Of a stretch of 64,000 nt of DNA, positions 49,797 to 61,985 are shown piece after piece. The stretch spans positions 14,268,001 through 14,332,000 of the forward strand of contig NC_091671.1 of assembly GCF_042453785.1 (NCBI RefSeq), given 5' to 3'. This DNA comes from Malus domestica. Taxonomy: Eukaryota > Streptophyta > Magnoliopsida > Rosales > Rosaceae. The notes beneath the pieces were generated by a model. That model did no database searches. It was not told where the DNA came from and was given only the letters and a program-made list of their open reading frames with translations. Position 1 is the stretch's first letter. Every line of letters starts with the position of its first letter. A program made the position numbers and the translations under genes.

Positions 49797-52700
49797 ATGG
49801 CTGGATCTGGTGGAGGAGAGCTTCGCGCTCCAATATTCAACGGAGAGAATTTCGATTTCTGGCAAATTCGAATGAAAACAATTTTCCGATCTTACGAGCT
49901 GTGGAGCATTGTTGAGATGGGTTTTCTACCTCCGGCGAAGGCGGAGGGTGAGATAGCAGAGGGGGAGATGAAATTGCATCGTGAAAATTTGGTCAAGGAT
50001 GCGAGGGCTCTTGGAATCATTCAAGGAGCAGTGTCGGATCAAATTTTTCCACGGATTGCAACTCTAGAAACTGCGAAGGCAGCTTGGGATATTCTGAAGC
50101 AAGAGTTCGTAGGAGATAAACAGGTACGATCTGTGAAATTACAAGGTCTTCGTCGTGATTTTGAATATACTCGTATGGGTGAAAGTGAATCTCTAGCTGC
50201 ATATCTAGCTAGTTTGTTTGATTTGATAAATCAGATAAAGAGTTATGGTGAAGATCTTAGTAATCAGAGAATTGTACAAAAGCTGTTGATCAGTTTACCT
50301 AAATCATATGATAGTATTGCTTCTGTTATTGAAAATACTAGAGATATTGATGTAATTGATGCACAAGATGTGGTTGCTATCCTAAAAGGGTATGAACTGA
50401 GATTAACTAGGCATCAAGAGAATAGCACTGAACGTGCATTTTCTAGCTTAGATATTTCATCTAAGAACAGTAAAGTTGGTAATCAGTTTACAAATATTGG
50501 TGGATTGAAATCTCAGAAGAATCTCAAGTTCAAAGGGAAGCAGTGGACTAACAGGTTCACCCCGGGTGTTAGGAATGAAGCAAATAACTCTGGAGGTGCT
50601 TGCAAATATTGTGATAAACTTCATTATGGAGAATGTTGGTTAAAAGGGAAGATTAAATGTCACAAGTGTGGGAAACTTGGTTATATTGCCAGAGTTTGTA
50701 ATCTGAACAAGAATGTCCAACAAGGAAACTTTGCAAACAAAGTGGTAGAACAAAAGAACTTTGCAAATAAGATGGGAGAACCTGGAAATCTGTTTATGGT
50801 TAAGCAATCAACTGAAGTGAAGGCTGTGAGTGATGCTTGGTATATAGACAATGCGTGTAGTAACCATATGACTTCCAGAGAGGAGTTACTTGTGGAAATT
50901 GATAGAAGTATTAAGGCAAAAGTACAAGTTGGCACAGGGGTTCTTGTTGATGTCAAAGGCAAAGGAACCTTAGTCATTGACACTGATAAAGGGAAAAGGT
51001 ACATAAGAGAAGTTATGTTGGTACCTGGAATTGCAGAGAATCTACTCAGTGTTGGGCAAATGACTGAACATGGGTACTTTCTAGTATTTGGTGATTATAA
51101 GGTGGATATATTTGATGACAGAACTCTGACAAACTTAGTGGTTAGTGTGAAGCAAAAGGGGAACAGATGCTTTCCACTTGTGTTCAAATCAAATGATCAC
51201 TTGGTACTGAAACACAATGTGCATCAGAGTAGTACAATGTGGCATAAACGGTTTGGCCATCTGAATTATAGGAGTCTGCAACAATTGCAGGAGCATGATA
51301 TGGTTCTTGGATTACCTGAAATGCATGACAGTGAAGGTGTATGTCAGGGATGTGCATTTGGTAAGAATCATAGAGTATCTTTTCCGAAGGAGTCAATTTG
51401 GAGAGCAAGAATGCCATTGGAACTCATACACTCAGATGTGTGTGGTCCTATGTAAACACCAACCATGGGTGGAAACAGGTACTTTGTTACATTCATTGAT
51501 GATCATTCGCGGATGTGCTGGATATATCTTTTGAGACATAAGTCAGATGTTTTTCATGTATTCAAGAAATTCAAAGCTATGGTGGAACTTCAAAGTGGAT
51601 TTTCTGTGAAGAAATTGAGAACAGATAGAGGAGGAGAATTCACCTCAAATGAGTTTGATCAGTTTTGTGAAGCTTTGGGTTTGGAAAGGCAACTTACTGT
51701 TGCATATTCTCCACAACAGAATGGAGTTGCAGAGAGAAAAAACAGAACTGTAGTGGAGATGGCAAAGTGTATGCTTCACGAGAAAGGTCTTCCTTATAGT
51801 ATTTGGGGTGAAGCTGTGGTTACATCCGTTTATTTGCTCAATAGATGTCCTACAAAAGCTTTGGAAAATGTGACACCTTTTGAGAAATTCAGTGGAAGAA
51901 AACCTGGAATTAAACACTTGAGAATGTTTGGCTCATTAGGGTATTCCCTTATTCCAGGAAATCTGAGACATAAGTTGGATGAAACAAGTGTCATTGGTAT
52001 TTTTATTGGATATGGCACTTGTGAAAAGGGGTATAGATTACTCAATCCTGAAACGCAGAAAGTAATTCTCTCAAGAGATGTTATTTTTGATGAGAATGGT
52101 AAATAGGATTGGGATAAACAGAAGATCAAAGAAGTGTGCATTCCATTTACTGCAAGTGAATCTCCAGAGATGAAAGAAGCTGATGAGGATTCTGGTTTCA
52201 TGGAACAAGTTGTTACTGAAGGTTCTCAGACTCAAATTACAGATTCTCCATTCATTGAGTCTGAAAGTGCTAGTGACTCAATTTCTACACCTCAGGTTGA
52301 TCATACTCCTCTGAGATATAGAAATTTGAGTGAAATCTATGAAAGATGTCATGTGTGTATTGTTGAACCTGAATCTTATCATGAAGCTGCACATGATGAA
52401 TCATGGAGGAAAGCCATGGAAGATGAAATGAGCATGATTGAGAAAAATAAAACTTGGGAATTAGTGAAAATACCATCTGATAAACCTGTGATTGGTGTGA
52501 AATGGGTGTACAAAACTAAGTTGAATCTGGATGGATCAGTTCAAAAGAACAAGGCTAGACTTGTTGCAAAAGGCTATGCACAAAAGCCCGGAATTGATTA
52601 TAATGAAACCTTGCACCGGTTGCAAGGTTGGATACAATCAGAACATTAATTGCACTGGCAACAAAGAACAAATGGAAGTTGTTTCAATTGGATGTAAAAT

Positions 52701-53861
52701 CAGCATTCTTGAATGGTGTGCTAGAAGAGGAAGTGTATGTCGATCAGCCAGATGGGTTCATGGTACAGGGAGAGGAAGATAAGGTCTACAAGTTACATAA
52801 AGCACTGTATGGACTGAAGCAGGCCGAGAGCCTGGTATGGTGAAATAGACTCATATCTTACACTCTGTGGGTTTAAGAAAAGCACCAGTGAAGCAACTTT
52901 GTATACCAATTGGAGGAAAGATGCAGAAATGATTATAGTATCCATTTATGTTGATGATATAATATACACTGGAAGTTGTCAGGAATTGATGGATGCTTTT
53001 AAATCTGATATGATGCTAAAATATGAGATGACTGATCTTGGACTCTTACATCATTTTCTTGGTATGGGAGTAATGCAAACTGAGGAGTATATTTTCATTC
53101 ATCAGAGAAAATATGCTTCCTCTCTACTGAAGAAATTTGGACTTCAAGATTTCAAGTCAGTGAGTACTCCATTGGTTTCAGGTGATAAATTGAGAAAAGA
53201 AGATGGAAGTGGGACTGCAGATGAAGCTCAATATAGACAAATTGTAGGCAGTTTGTTGTATCTCACAGCAACTAGACCTGACATAATGTATGCTGCATGT
53301 TTGCTATCACAGTTTATGCACTGTCCAACCAACAAGCATTTTGGGACAGCAAAGAGAGTACTAAGATATGTTCGAGGAACTCTTGATTTTGGCTTGGAAT
53401 ACAAGAAAGGTGAAGGGGCAATCTTAGTGGGATTTTGTGACAGTGATTGGAGCGGTTCTGAAGATGATATGAAAAGTACATCTGGGTATGCCTTTACGTT
53501 TGGCAGTGGAATTTTCTCTTGGTCTTCGGTCAAGCAACAATGTGTTGCATTATCTACAGCTGAAGCAGAGTACATTAGTGCATCTGAAGCAACTACACAG
53601 GCTACTTGGTTGAGATTTGTGTTGGAGGATTTTGGTGAAATGCAAACAGTTGCAACACCAATGAATTGTGACAATACCTCAGCCATAGCCATCACTAAAA
53701 ATCCTATCTTTCATCAGAAGACCAAGCATATCAACAGAAGATACCATTTCATAAAGGAAGCACTGCAACAAGGAGTAATTGAGTTGTTGCACTGTCCTAC
53801 GAAAGAGCAAATTGCTGATATCTTTACAAAGGCATTGGCAAGGGACAATTCAGTTATCTGA
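49797..53861 (+). pseudogene. copia gag-pol polyprotein with two nonsense changes and at least three frameshifts
   Basis: Begins at the ATG at 49797 (MAGSGGGELRAP). Gag has FNGENFDFWQIRMKTIF and a zinc knuckle at about 50657 reading CHKCGKLGYIARVC, where the usual histidine of C-x2-C-x4-H-x4-C is tyrosine. The protease-like segment has AWYIDNACSNHMT. Integrase has HKRFGHLNYRSL ... CQGCAFGK, FIDDHSRMCW and the region PQQNGVAERKN. Reverse transcriptase has NKARLVAKGYAQKPG and the catalytic YVDDIIYTG. RNase H has ALSTAEAEYISASEA. Breaks seen: in-frame stops at 51453 and 52104, and single- or few-base losses near 52612, 52818 and 53845. The element cannot make a complete polyprotein. Confidence 0.92.
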
Positions 53862-53904
53862 GGGAAATTCTTGGAGTGAAATCAGTTCACAATTTAAAGG
53901 GGGC

Positions 53905-54301
53905 TGTTAGTGTGTAAATTGCGGTCTGATGTGGCAGTTGGTTTCTAGCTCATATTGCTAGGATTGTGTGTATGCTTTCTTATTAAGTCTCATAGGTCTT
54001 AACAAGTGAATGTATATGTGTCTTCATCTCATAGGATGTAAGATGGATGGCTAGGATTGGATGGATGTATTTTGAATACTGCCAAGTTTAATTGTAATAG
54101 CAATTAAGAGGAGTGTGAATTTTTCTGCACACTCATTCTCGGTGGAATGAAACAGTAACAATATGCAGAGTCACATTCTCTGCATTCTTCATCTCTATCT
54201 CACTGCATCATCTTCTTCATTGATATAAACCATCCTTGATTTCATATTACCTGTGAGTCATAGCTCACAGGGAAGATTAAAAATTTGTTCAAACACTAAC
54301 A
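53905..54301 (+). repeat. copia 3' LTR
   Basis: 397 bp, nearly identical to the 5' LTR. It ends 92 bp beyond the stop codon of threonine deaminase on the opposite strand, so it lies in or next to that gene's 3' untranslated region. Confidence 0.93.
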
Positions 54302-57267
54302 TCACCCGCTCTTAAAGTTTAGTTTACAACAGTTCAATTAACTTAAAATAACTCAAGTTTGTTGGGCCGAACCTAGCCCGTTTAGCGGCTTATCTAATGC
54401 AACAACAATTGTAAGGTCTCATTGTTTGTCTCAAATTTATAATCAAACCCTAGAGCATCAGCCAAAGCCTTGAACTTGTTTATCTCAGAGCTTGCAACAT
54501 GTAAACCGACCAACGCATCCGCACCACTTTCACCCTGGTAAGATGAAAACACAACGAAAAAAAATTAGCCTTGTGCAACAAGTTACAATAAGTAAAGTGG
54601 ATTGTCAGCATAACAGGTACAAACCTGTCCACTGTAATGGAACAAGCTTATGTTCCAAAGGGGACTGAAAGCATCTAAGAACTTCAACAAAGCACCTGGC
54701 CTCGCTGGAATGGAAAACTGACAAAGGATCTCATTTTCGATAGAGGACGATCGACCTCCCACCTGATGCATATACCGGAAATTTATGGGATCAAAACCTT
54801 AACCGTGAACCATTTTGGAGAGGCAAATAAAGGAAACAAAGTATGGACGAGTCATTTCATAAATCTCATGTTATACATATGTTTAGATACATATATATCA
54901 CATCATTACATGGGACCTGGGTTGATAGATAGAAGAAAGAAAGAAAACTGTTTGCTGGGGTAATAATTTGGTTAAAACAAAACTTTAAACATGACAGAGA
55001 GAACTAACAACCCTCAATCATTACACATCAAATTTTGTTCATGTTTTTGCATCGATTTGATTCTTTTAAAAACCGAGAGATACAATTGGTGTCTATATAA
55101 TGAAAAAATAAATAAAGGTGAGGAGATTGATTACCAAAAATTGCATATGATCTTTAACTAGTTCCTTATTCGTAAGGTTAATCGTCAGTAGTTGAGCCGA
55201 CTTCATCCGATCCAACATTTCTTCCAACTCCAAAACAGTTTGAAAGCCAACACTGCAACATATATATGACCATAGAGACTCAATGAATATGTGGAACAAT
55301 TATACTACAAACTTTTTTAATGTTGGATTTAGTTGAAAACAATATTTTTGAACGACAAACTTTCATGTTAATAACATCATTTTCTAATTCATTAATATTT
55401 CTTACAGTACTGAGAGAAAGAAACATTAAGGATTTACTTTACAAGAACATAAAGTTAAAGAGTAAGAGGTCCTTGCCTGTACAGAATAAGGCCACTTTCT
55501 TTTTTATCATCATATCTGTAGTTTATCTCAAGAATATTCATTGGACCAACCTGCTAGTCAAATGTTGATATAAGCTAGCGTTCAGAATTGATGAATCAAT
55601 GTTTTTTTTTTTTCCTTATGATAATGATAGGTAGAGTTTCTTTTGAAATACCAGTTCACAAAACTGTTTGAAGCTTCCACGCTTTTCTGGAACAAATGTT
55701 GCAAGGAAAACTTCGCGTCTCCTACCAACATCGGCTAGTTGAGATACCAATCTTAGTCTGTCAAAGTTCATGTTAGCTCCACTACTTATAGCAACAACAT
55801 TTTCACCCTTCAGTCCATAATATTTGCAATATGCTTCTGCTCCAGCGATGGCTACAGCTCCTGCCGGTTCAAGTATGCTCCGTTTTTCCTCAAACATATC
55901 CTGCAACAGAAGCACACGAACTAAAATACAACTAAAGTAGGAGATTGGAATCTCTAAACACAGTCTAAGTAGAAGATATTAAAATAAAACATGATTAGTT
56001 GAAACTTTAATGAGTATAAATTAAGATAAAATTAAGACTCACTTTTATTGATGCACAAACGGCATCACGACTAACAAGAACTACTCCATCAATGAGTTCT
56101 CTGCATAACCGAAACGTTTCTTCCCCTACCTTTTTTACTGCTATTCCATCTGCAAATCCTCCCACTTTCACCAACATAATTCTCTGACCATGATGTATGG
56201 ATAGTGCCATTGCGTTTGCATCGGATACCTCTACCCCAATTATCTTGACCTGCATGATTATGAAACCAATTAAGTCATGCAATCACCAAAGATTAATTGC
56301 GGACGAGCATCTTGATAAATGACTATGATTTCACATAAGAGGCTAGGATCGAGTGTGTGAAGATAGATCATTACATTGAGCATCAAATAATACACATTTA
56401 AAAGGAGATAGATATATTGACAATAAAAAACACTATCTTATTAACACTTGCCAACACATGCTACGTCATTCATTGGGCCAGATATATATCTTACACACAC
56501 ATACATATACCACACATACATCTACCACGCATACATATACGTCCTTGTATGAAATTCTGAAATCATTTCAAAAACATTGCAAACCTTGGATGGTTGTCCA
56601 ATAATCTAGTGGGTATGGTGTTGGATTTTTACTCATACATTGAAATTTGAAACTTTCCCTCTTATAAAATAGTATAATAGTTTCGAACTCTTCCTCTTGC
56701 CTTAATAACGGTCTTTGTTTTCTTTTTTTTTTTGGGAAAAATCACAAACCTCGGGGCGAACTCTCTTGCATGCAATGGACTTTGAATTTGACGCAGAATC
56801 TCCATTCCTATAGTTCCTTGGCCAGCTATGACATCTGGGTGGTCAAAAGGGTGCACAAATATTAAGCCTTCATCTTTGGCCCTTTGTTGTGCATATGCTT
56901 GGGCTTCATCATATGAGTCACCCACAAGCACTACTTGTCCACCTAACTTCTCCACTGTTTTCCACTGAACAGAAAATTCAGGAAAACCCAAAAATCAGAT
57001 TCTTGATAATTAGAGAATTGCATTTTAATCAAAATAGTTTTTGAGAATGGGCCAAAATGATTTGACAGAATTTGAGAATATATATTTTTGTCATTTTGGT
57101 CTTATTTAACGGAGATTTTTCACAGATGACCAAAATAATTGACGGTGGACAAACTCATGGAGCATTTTTACCTATTTTAAATTTCGAGTACCAAATTGAG
57201 GAGTTATACCAATTTCATGGACTATTTTGGCTAAAAAACTTCTAGAATTTTGTTAAACCTGTGTGTT

Positions 57268-57296
57268 TGAGAGAGAGAGAGAGAGAGAGAGAGAAG
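57268..57296. repeat. (GA)n microsatellite beside exon 2 of threonine deaminase
   Basis: About 28 bases of GA on the + strand, within 10 bases of the donor site of exon 2 (intron 2, - strand). Confidence 0.85.
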
Positions 57297-57814
57297 ATGT
57301 CACACTTTGATTTCAGGAGTTGTAATGGGCATGACAATCAGAGCAGTGCAACCAAGTTTTTGTGCTGATAGTGCAACTCCTTGAGCATGATTCCCTGCTG
57401 ATGAACAAATGACACCCATTGCCAATTGTTTCGTGGAAAGCTTTGCCATCATATTGTAAGCTCCTCGAATTTTAAAGGAAAAAATCTGCATGCATTATCA
57501 ACTACCTCAATTAGATTCTTTTAGTATTAACCATGACAGAGAAAAAAAGGCATTTTTATTGAAATTTTAGGAAGTAGTACTAGTAGTAACTTCGTTTTAG
57601 TCAGACATACCATTTATATTAGTTGTTGGTTGAATGTTTTTAATGGCAACTAATACAATAAGGCTCTATGCAGCACAACTCTTACCCATCAGATTTCTTT
57701 TGAATGGTTTAGATTAAAAAGAGGGGTTGGGAGGGGACAGAAATGAATCTAAGTCCAAAAAATGTACACCTATTATGATATTATTGGACCGAAACATTAA
57801 TGTGGTAATAAACT

Positions 57815-58181
57815 TGTTGATGCACAAAACCGGAGGTCTTGGAACAACGTAAATCCAACCGTGAATCTGCATGAAATGTAAATAACACAAGATGTATCGT
57901 GGTTCACCTCAAGGTTTGGGCTATGTCCACACTGATATTGTATTTATCTGAGAGGTGAGGGGAGTGAGGGAGAGAACCTTTGAATATGAGAGGAGGTGTG
58001 AGAGGGGTGAGAAGGCTTCAGAAATGACCTTCCCTAATTGTGACGGTGATGAGTCATTTTATAGAATAAGGGATCCTCACTTATTACATATTTGCCCCTT
58101 CCTTTATTACATAATTACATTTAAGTCTCCCAAATATTTGTACGAGATCTAAATACGGAGGCCCTAAGTATGGTATAAACA
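57815..58181 (-). mobile_element. solo LTR of the short-LTR family in threonine deaminase intron 1
   Basis: 367 bp in reverse orientation: the + strand starts TGTTGATGCACAAAACC (complement of the family LTR end) and ends TATGGTATAAACA (complement of its TG start). A perfect 5-bp repeat AAACT flanks it (57810-57814 and 58182-58186). Conserved words include ACAAGATGTATCGTGGTTCA and the TATA box complement (TTTTATAGAATAAGG, about 58058). No internal region is present, so it arose by recombination between LTRs. It is closer to the LTR of element 2 than to that of element 1 (GGAAGGGGCAAATATGTAAT is shared). Confidence 0.9.
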
Positions 58182-59885
58182 AAACTCATTCTATGTAAAA
58201 CCTTTTCCTACTTAGGTCCTTTATGTCCAGCTTGCCTAATATATAGGTTTCAAAGAGAAATTATTCATATTAGTTAGAATTATTCTTGTATCTAACAAGA
58301 TGTCGTGAACTATTGGGGCAAAAGAATCTAGGCAGGACTTGCTGTAATTTTGTCCCCTGGGACATGTGCGAATTTGGACTGCCTATCAAGCCAGAATCCA
58401 AATATATAGTAGCTGTTGTTTTTGTTTTAAATAATAACTAATAGAAATAAAGTATGTATACCTGTCTGCATATTTACACTTCTATTATTTGTTTACTTAA
58501 CGAACCAATAATAAAGTATTTGGTTCAACGCTATAATCGTGCGTATATATATTTTATGGTACTATGGTTTAAAGATCCGTATTAGAAGATATTTTTAAGT
58601 TGTTTTAAGATTCAGAAAAGAAAAAAATCTATCATCCACTGCCACTCTATCATGTAATCTTTTATCGGATGGAGGTTAAGAAAGTTGAAGTTCCACCATA
58701 AAACTAATTGGCAATATGAGGAGTAACACAACTTTCTTATATGTCCATCAATGTGAGATTCATTCTCAACAAGAGAATACATACTATAGAGTTTTGTATA
58801 CTTTAAATGGATTATAAACGACTTATAGCACTCAAACTGTGAACTTGACAACGTTTTTATTTTCTAGATAGAAACGATAGTAAGAAAATGAGAACTATAC
58901 ATAGAACCTCATACGTAGGATGAATCTCCTAACAACTTGATATACAAGCCCCTCGAAGCACCGTAGAAATGATTATTAAAACCGAACTCTATGTACTGAT
59001 GTTAGTTTAGAACAAAAATTATTAGTGAATCCATATTTATCGGTTAACCTATTCCGACATAGAAAAAGTGATGACTAATTCACTAGACCCTCTAACATAG
59101 CGTGGACTAATTGAATATCATTAGACCAAATGGTTACAACTAGCAGAATGCATACGAGGAAATATCATGTGCCAAATGCAAAACTAAACAAAAGGAAGAA
59201 GAATATTCTCACAGGTTGTAGGTCCTCTCTCTTGAGCCAAATATTAACATGAAGCTTCTCAGAGAGCTTGGAAGCATAGTCCAATGGAGACTCAATGGCA
59301 ACATCATAAGCTTTAGAGGTCAAAATCTTTGTCAAGTAACTCATGGCATCGTGAATATCATCACTACTTCCTTCTCCTTCCACTAATTTATCAGGCACTG
59401 CTCCAAGAAACCCACTCTCGTACTGTAATGTCTCCGGGGCCACTATCTTCAACTCCTGCGGTGTCGTTTTGAAGGGACCGAGTGGTAGTTTGGAAGGTTT
59501 GATGGAGATTACTTCAGCAGCTGGATTTGTTAGTATAGCAGTGGTGATGCATGGTGATTGGTTTATTATGAGGTGTGGGAAGGATGTTGATGATGAACTA
59601 TGCTGCCGTACGTTTGTACGGAACAGAGGTGAGGAGGGTGAAGGAGTCAGGCTGCAGAGAGTCTCCATCTTTATAAAAAAAAAAAAAAATAATGAAACAG
59701 ACAGAAGAAGAGAGACAGACGAATTAATAGAAGAAGAACTAATGCTACTATGTTTGTATATTTGAGAAGGATTTGGGAACTTTGGAGAGTTGGTATCATT
59801 ATATAGAGCCAAAGCTAGCAAGCCACGGTAGCACAGTAACATTTCCTTTGTTTAAAAATTTAAATGAATTAATACTACAAACAAA

Positions 59886-60110
59886 GGGAAAAGGATTCTC
59901 GCCGGATCATTTTCATGGGAATCCTAAAGATTCCGTGATCATGATCGTTTATCGTACATTGTACGGTCAGAAATCATTTCAAAATTTAAAATTTAAAATT
60001 TAATATAAATAGTACCTAACGAAAACTAACCGCACAATATACGATGAACAGTCATGATCACGGGATCTCCAGGATCCCCATGAAAAAGATCCGGCAAGGA
60101 TCCTTTTCCC
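59886..60110. mobile_element. foldback MITE (GATCC family), copy 3
   Basis: The ends GGGAAAAGGATTCTCGCCGG and the complement of the right end (GGGAAAAGGATCCTTGCCGG) are nearly identical inverted repeats that extend inwards through CCGTGATCATGA and ACGATGAACAG. The direct repeat AAACAAA flanks it (59879-59885 and 60111-60117). It lies about 220 bp upstream of the threonine deaminase start codon, thus probably within its promoter. Confidence 0.8.
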
Positions 60111-60117
60111 AAACAAA

Positions 60118-61303
60118 ATGGGAAAGAAAAATGATGCCGGGGATCATTTTGGACATTGATCCAACTTGCAAGCAAGTAAGAAAAGAAAGGGTAATCAAAT
60201 GTGAGCTCTTGATTATATCACAATTTCAAAGAAATGTTTTTTTTTACCTCAGACTCATTAGAGAAAAACTAAACTTACATTATAAAACCAAACAAAATAT
60301 CACAACTACTCAATAGAAAATGCTAGAAATGTCATATTTTTGTACTACATTTATGTATCAACTGATGTAACATGTCATGTATATATGTCATGTCAATTAA
60401 ACCCACCATATTTATTACCGTTTGGATGAGTTTAAACCACGTCAATTAAATCACCCAAAGCCACCAATTAATTACGATTGGATTAGTTTAAATTTCGAGA
60501 TATGTTTAATAAATAGACACAAATCTCAAAATTTAAACTCATCCAACGATAACAAGTCAGGTGGTAAGCATTACCACAACTTGAGGGAGAAATTTTTCAG
60601 TGTCGGTAACACGATTTGGTCACTAAGCGTAATAATACAATTGATTGGAATTTTTTTTTTCAAGTTCTCAATCAATTTGTGTTATTACACTTGATGTACC
60701 TGACCTTGTTCCTAACACACTGAGAAATCTCTTTACTTGAGGGTGGTGAGAAATACAGCCTTATTTCATTAAATGTTGATTATATGCATCACTTGCCACA
60801 TCAGATGATACACTAACATGATATAAATGTATTAAGGGTGATCTACCTAACATTTCTCATAATCAATAAAAAAAAAGGCAAGTGAATAAATGAATATTCT
60901 TTTTTACAATTGATCTCATGAAGCAAAAATGTTACTTGTATCATATTTTTTTATGCCACATTTGTAATAGAGATAGAGCCTACAACACATGTGGGTCTCA
61001 TTTCTATTAGAGATATGGTATAAATATGAAAAATATGATGAGTGTAGAATTACTCTCTCATGAAGTGTTTTACTCTAGAAAAATGTTAGAAAAATCACAT
61101 TTTTGTACCCTATTGGTATATCATTTGGTGTGGTGAGTGATGTGCAGATGTTATGTCAATTAATAAGTTTATCCCTTTTGATATTGGTTATGCGTATTAT
61201 TTATAAAAACTAAAGGCGAAGAATTTTTATAGCATGAATCGGTCATCCACGCAAACGAAGAAGAAAATATCGCAGTAGAACAAGCATATCACACGGTACA
61301 CAA
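60118..61303. other. AT-rich intergenic DNA with MITE-like fragments
   Basis: Two diverged copies of a phrase (AAATGCTAGAAATGTCATATTTTTGTAC at about 60317 and the similar AAATGTTAGAAAAATCACAT at about 61080) suggest MITE remnants. No gene was recognised; the ORFs of 90 codons are not supported. Confidence 0.45.
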
Positions 61304-61985
61304 ATACAACAACAACAACAACAACAAAGCCTTTTCCCACTAAGTGGGGTCGGCTATATGAATCCTAGAACGCCATTGCGCTCGTTTCTGTGTCTTGTCC
61401 TCCGTTAGATCCAAGTACTCTAAGTCTTTTCTTAGGGTCTCTTCCAAAGTTTTCCTAGGTCTTCCTCTACTTCTTTGGCCCTGAACCTCTGTCCCGTCGT
61501 CACATCTTCGAACCGGAGCGTCAGTAGGCCTTCTTTGCACATGTCCAAACCACTGTAACTGGTTTTCTCTCATCTTTCCTTCAATTTCGGCTACTCCTAC
61601 TTTACCTCGAATATCCTCATTCCTAATCTTATCATTTCTCGTGTGCCCACACATCCAACGAAGCATCTTCATCTCCGCTATACCCATTTTATGTACGTGT
61701 TAATGCTTCACTGCCCAACATTCTGTGCCATACAGCATCACTGGCCTTATTGTCGTCCTATAAAATTTTCCCTTGAGTTGTTGTGGCATACGGTGGTCGC
61801 ACAACACGCCGAATACACTATTCCACTTCATCCATCCAGCTTGTATTCTATGGTTGAGGTCTTCATCTAATTCTCCATTCTTTTGCAAGATAGATCCTAT
61901 GTAGCGAAAGCGATCGCTCTTTGGTATTTCCTGATCTCCGAATAATGTGATACAAAAATAATGCGACCTTTCTAGCATTACTCTT
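61304..61985 (-). pseudogene. RTE-type LINE, 3' end with (TTG)n tail
   Basis: The - strand from about 61978 reads IPKSDRFRYIGSILQKNGEL, HRIQAGWMKWNSVFGVLCD and MPQQLKGKFYRTTIRPVMLY then GTECWAVKH, then a stop at 61700. In the same frame it continues MLRWMCGHTRNDKIRNEDIR, ENQLQWFGHVQRRP and GRPRKTLEETLRKDLEYL. This is the end of a plant RTE-clade reverse transcriptase. It is followed by the usual 3' segment (CCCCACTTAGTGGGAAAAGG) and a terminal (TTG)n run at 61304-61327. The 5' part is absent, as in most LINE copies. Confidence 0.88.

Larger units (their letters stand above)
49282..54301 (+). mobile_element. Ty1/copia LTR retrotransposon, full length, coding region broken
   Basis: 5,020 bp with two 397-bp LTRs (49282-49678 and 53905-54301), flanked by the perfect 5-bp target repeat TCACC (49277-49281 and 54302-54306). 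The LTRs differ at only about three positions that I can find (for example AAATTGTGG/AAATTGCGG, CTCACTCTC/CTCATTCTC, TTAAAAGTTT/TTAAAAATTT), under 1 percent. The primer site TGGCCTCAGAGCC follows the 5' LTR and a purine tract (AAAGGGGGC) precedes the 3' LTR. The order gag, integrase, reverse transcriptase, RNase H is that of copia elements. Confidence 0.95.
54394..59668 (-). pseudogene. biosynthetic threonine deaminase (chloroplast), probably inactivated by deletion
   Basis: Nine exons: 59213-59668, 57306-57485, 56750-56964, 56043-56249, 55652-55900, 55477-55550, 55135-55252, 54625-54762 and 54394-54534. The enzyme converts threonine to 2-oxobutanoate with PLP, the first step to isoleucine, in plastids, and isoleucine feeds back on its ACT-like regulatory domains. 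Seen: a serine/threonine-rich transit peptide, KREDLQP, the PLP lysine in [50 protein letters not shown], then two regulatory repeats (FKQFCELVGPMNIL; FSIPARPGALLKFLDAF). In exon 3, QSPLHA is followed almost directly by bases that encode KRVRPE in another frame. The family's intervening segment with the tetraglycine phosphate-binding loop is absent (about 55 bp), shifting the frame. Exon 6 has a GC donor. Everything else is intact, so the loss looks recent. Confidence 0.85.

Noticed and set aside
59669..59842. Upstream in-frame ATG at 59842 as the threonine deaminase start
   Set aside because: It would add 58 residues with a low-complexity phenylalanine run. The ATG at 59668 gives a normal transit peptide and family length.
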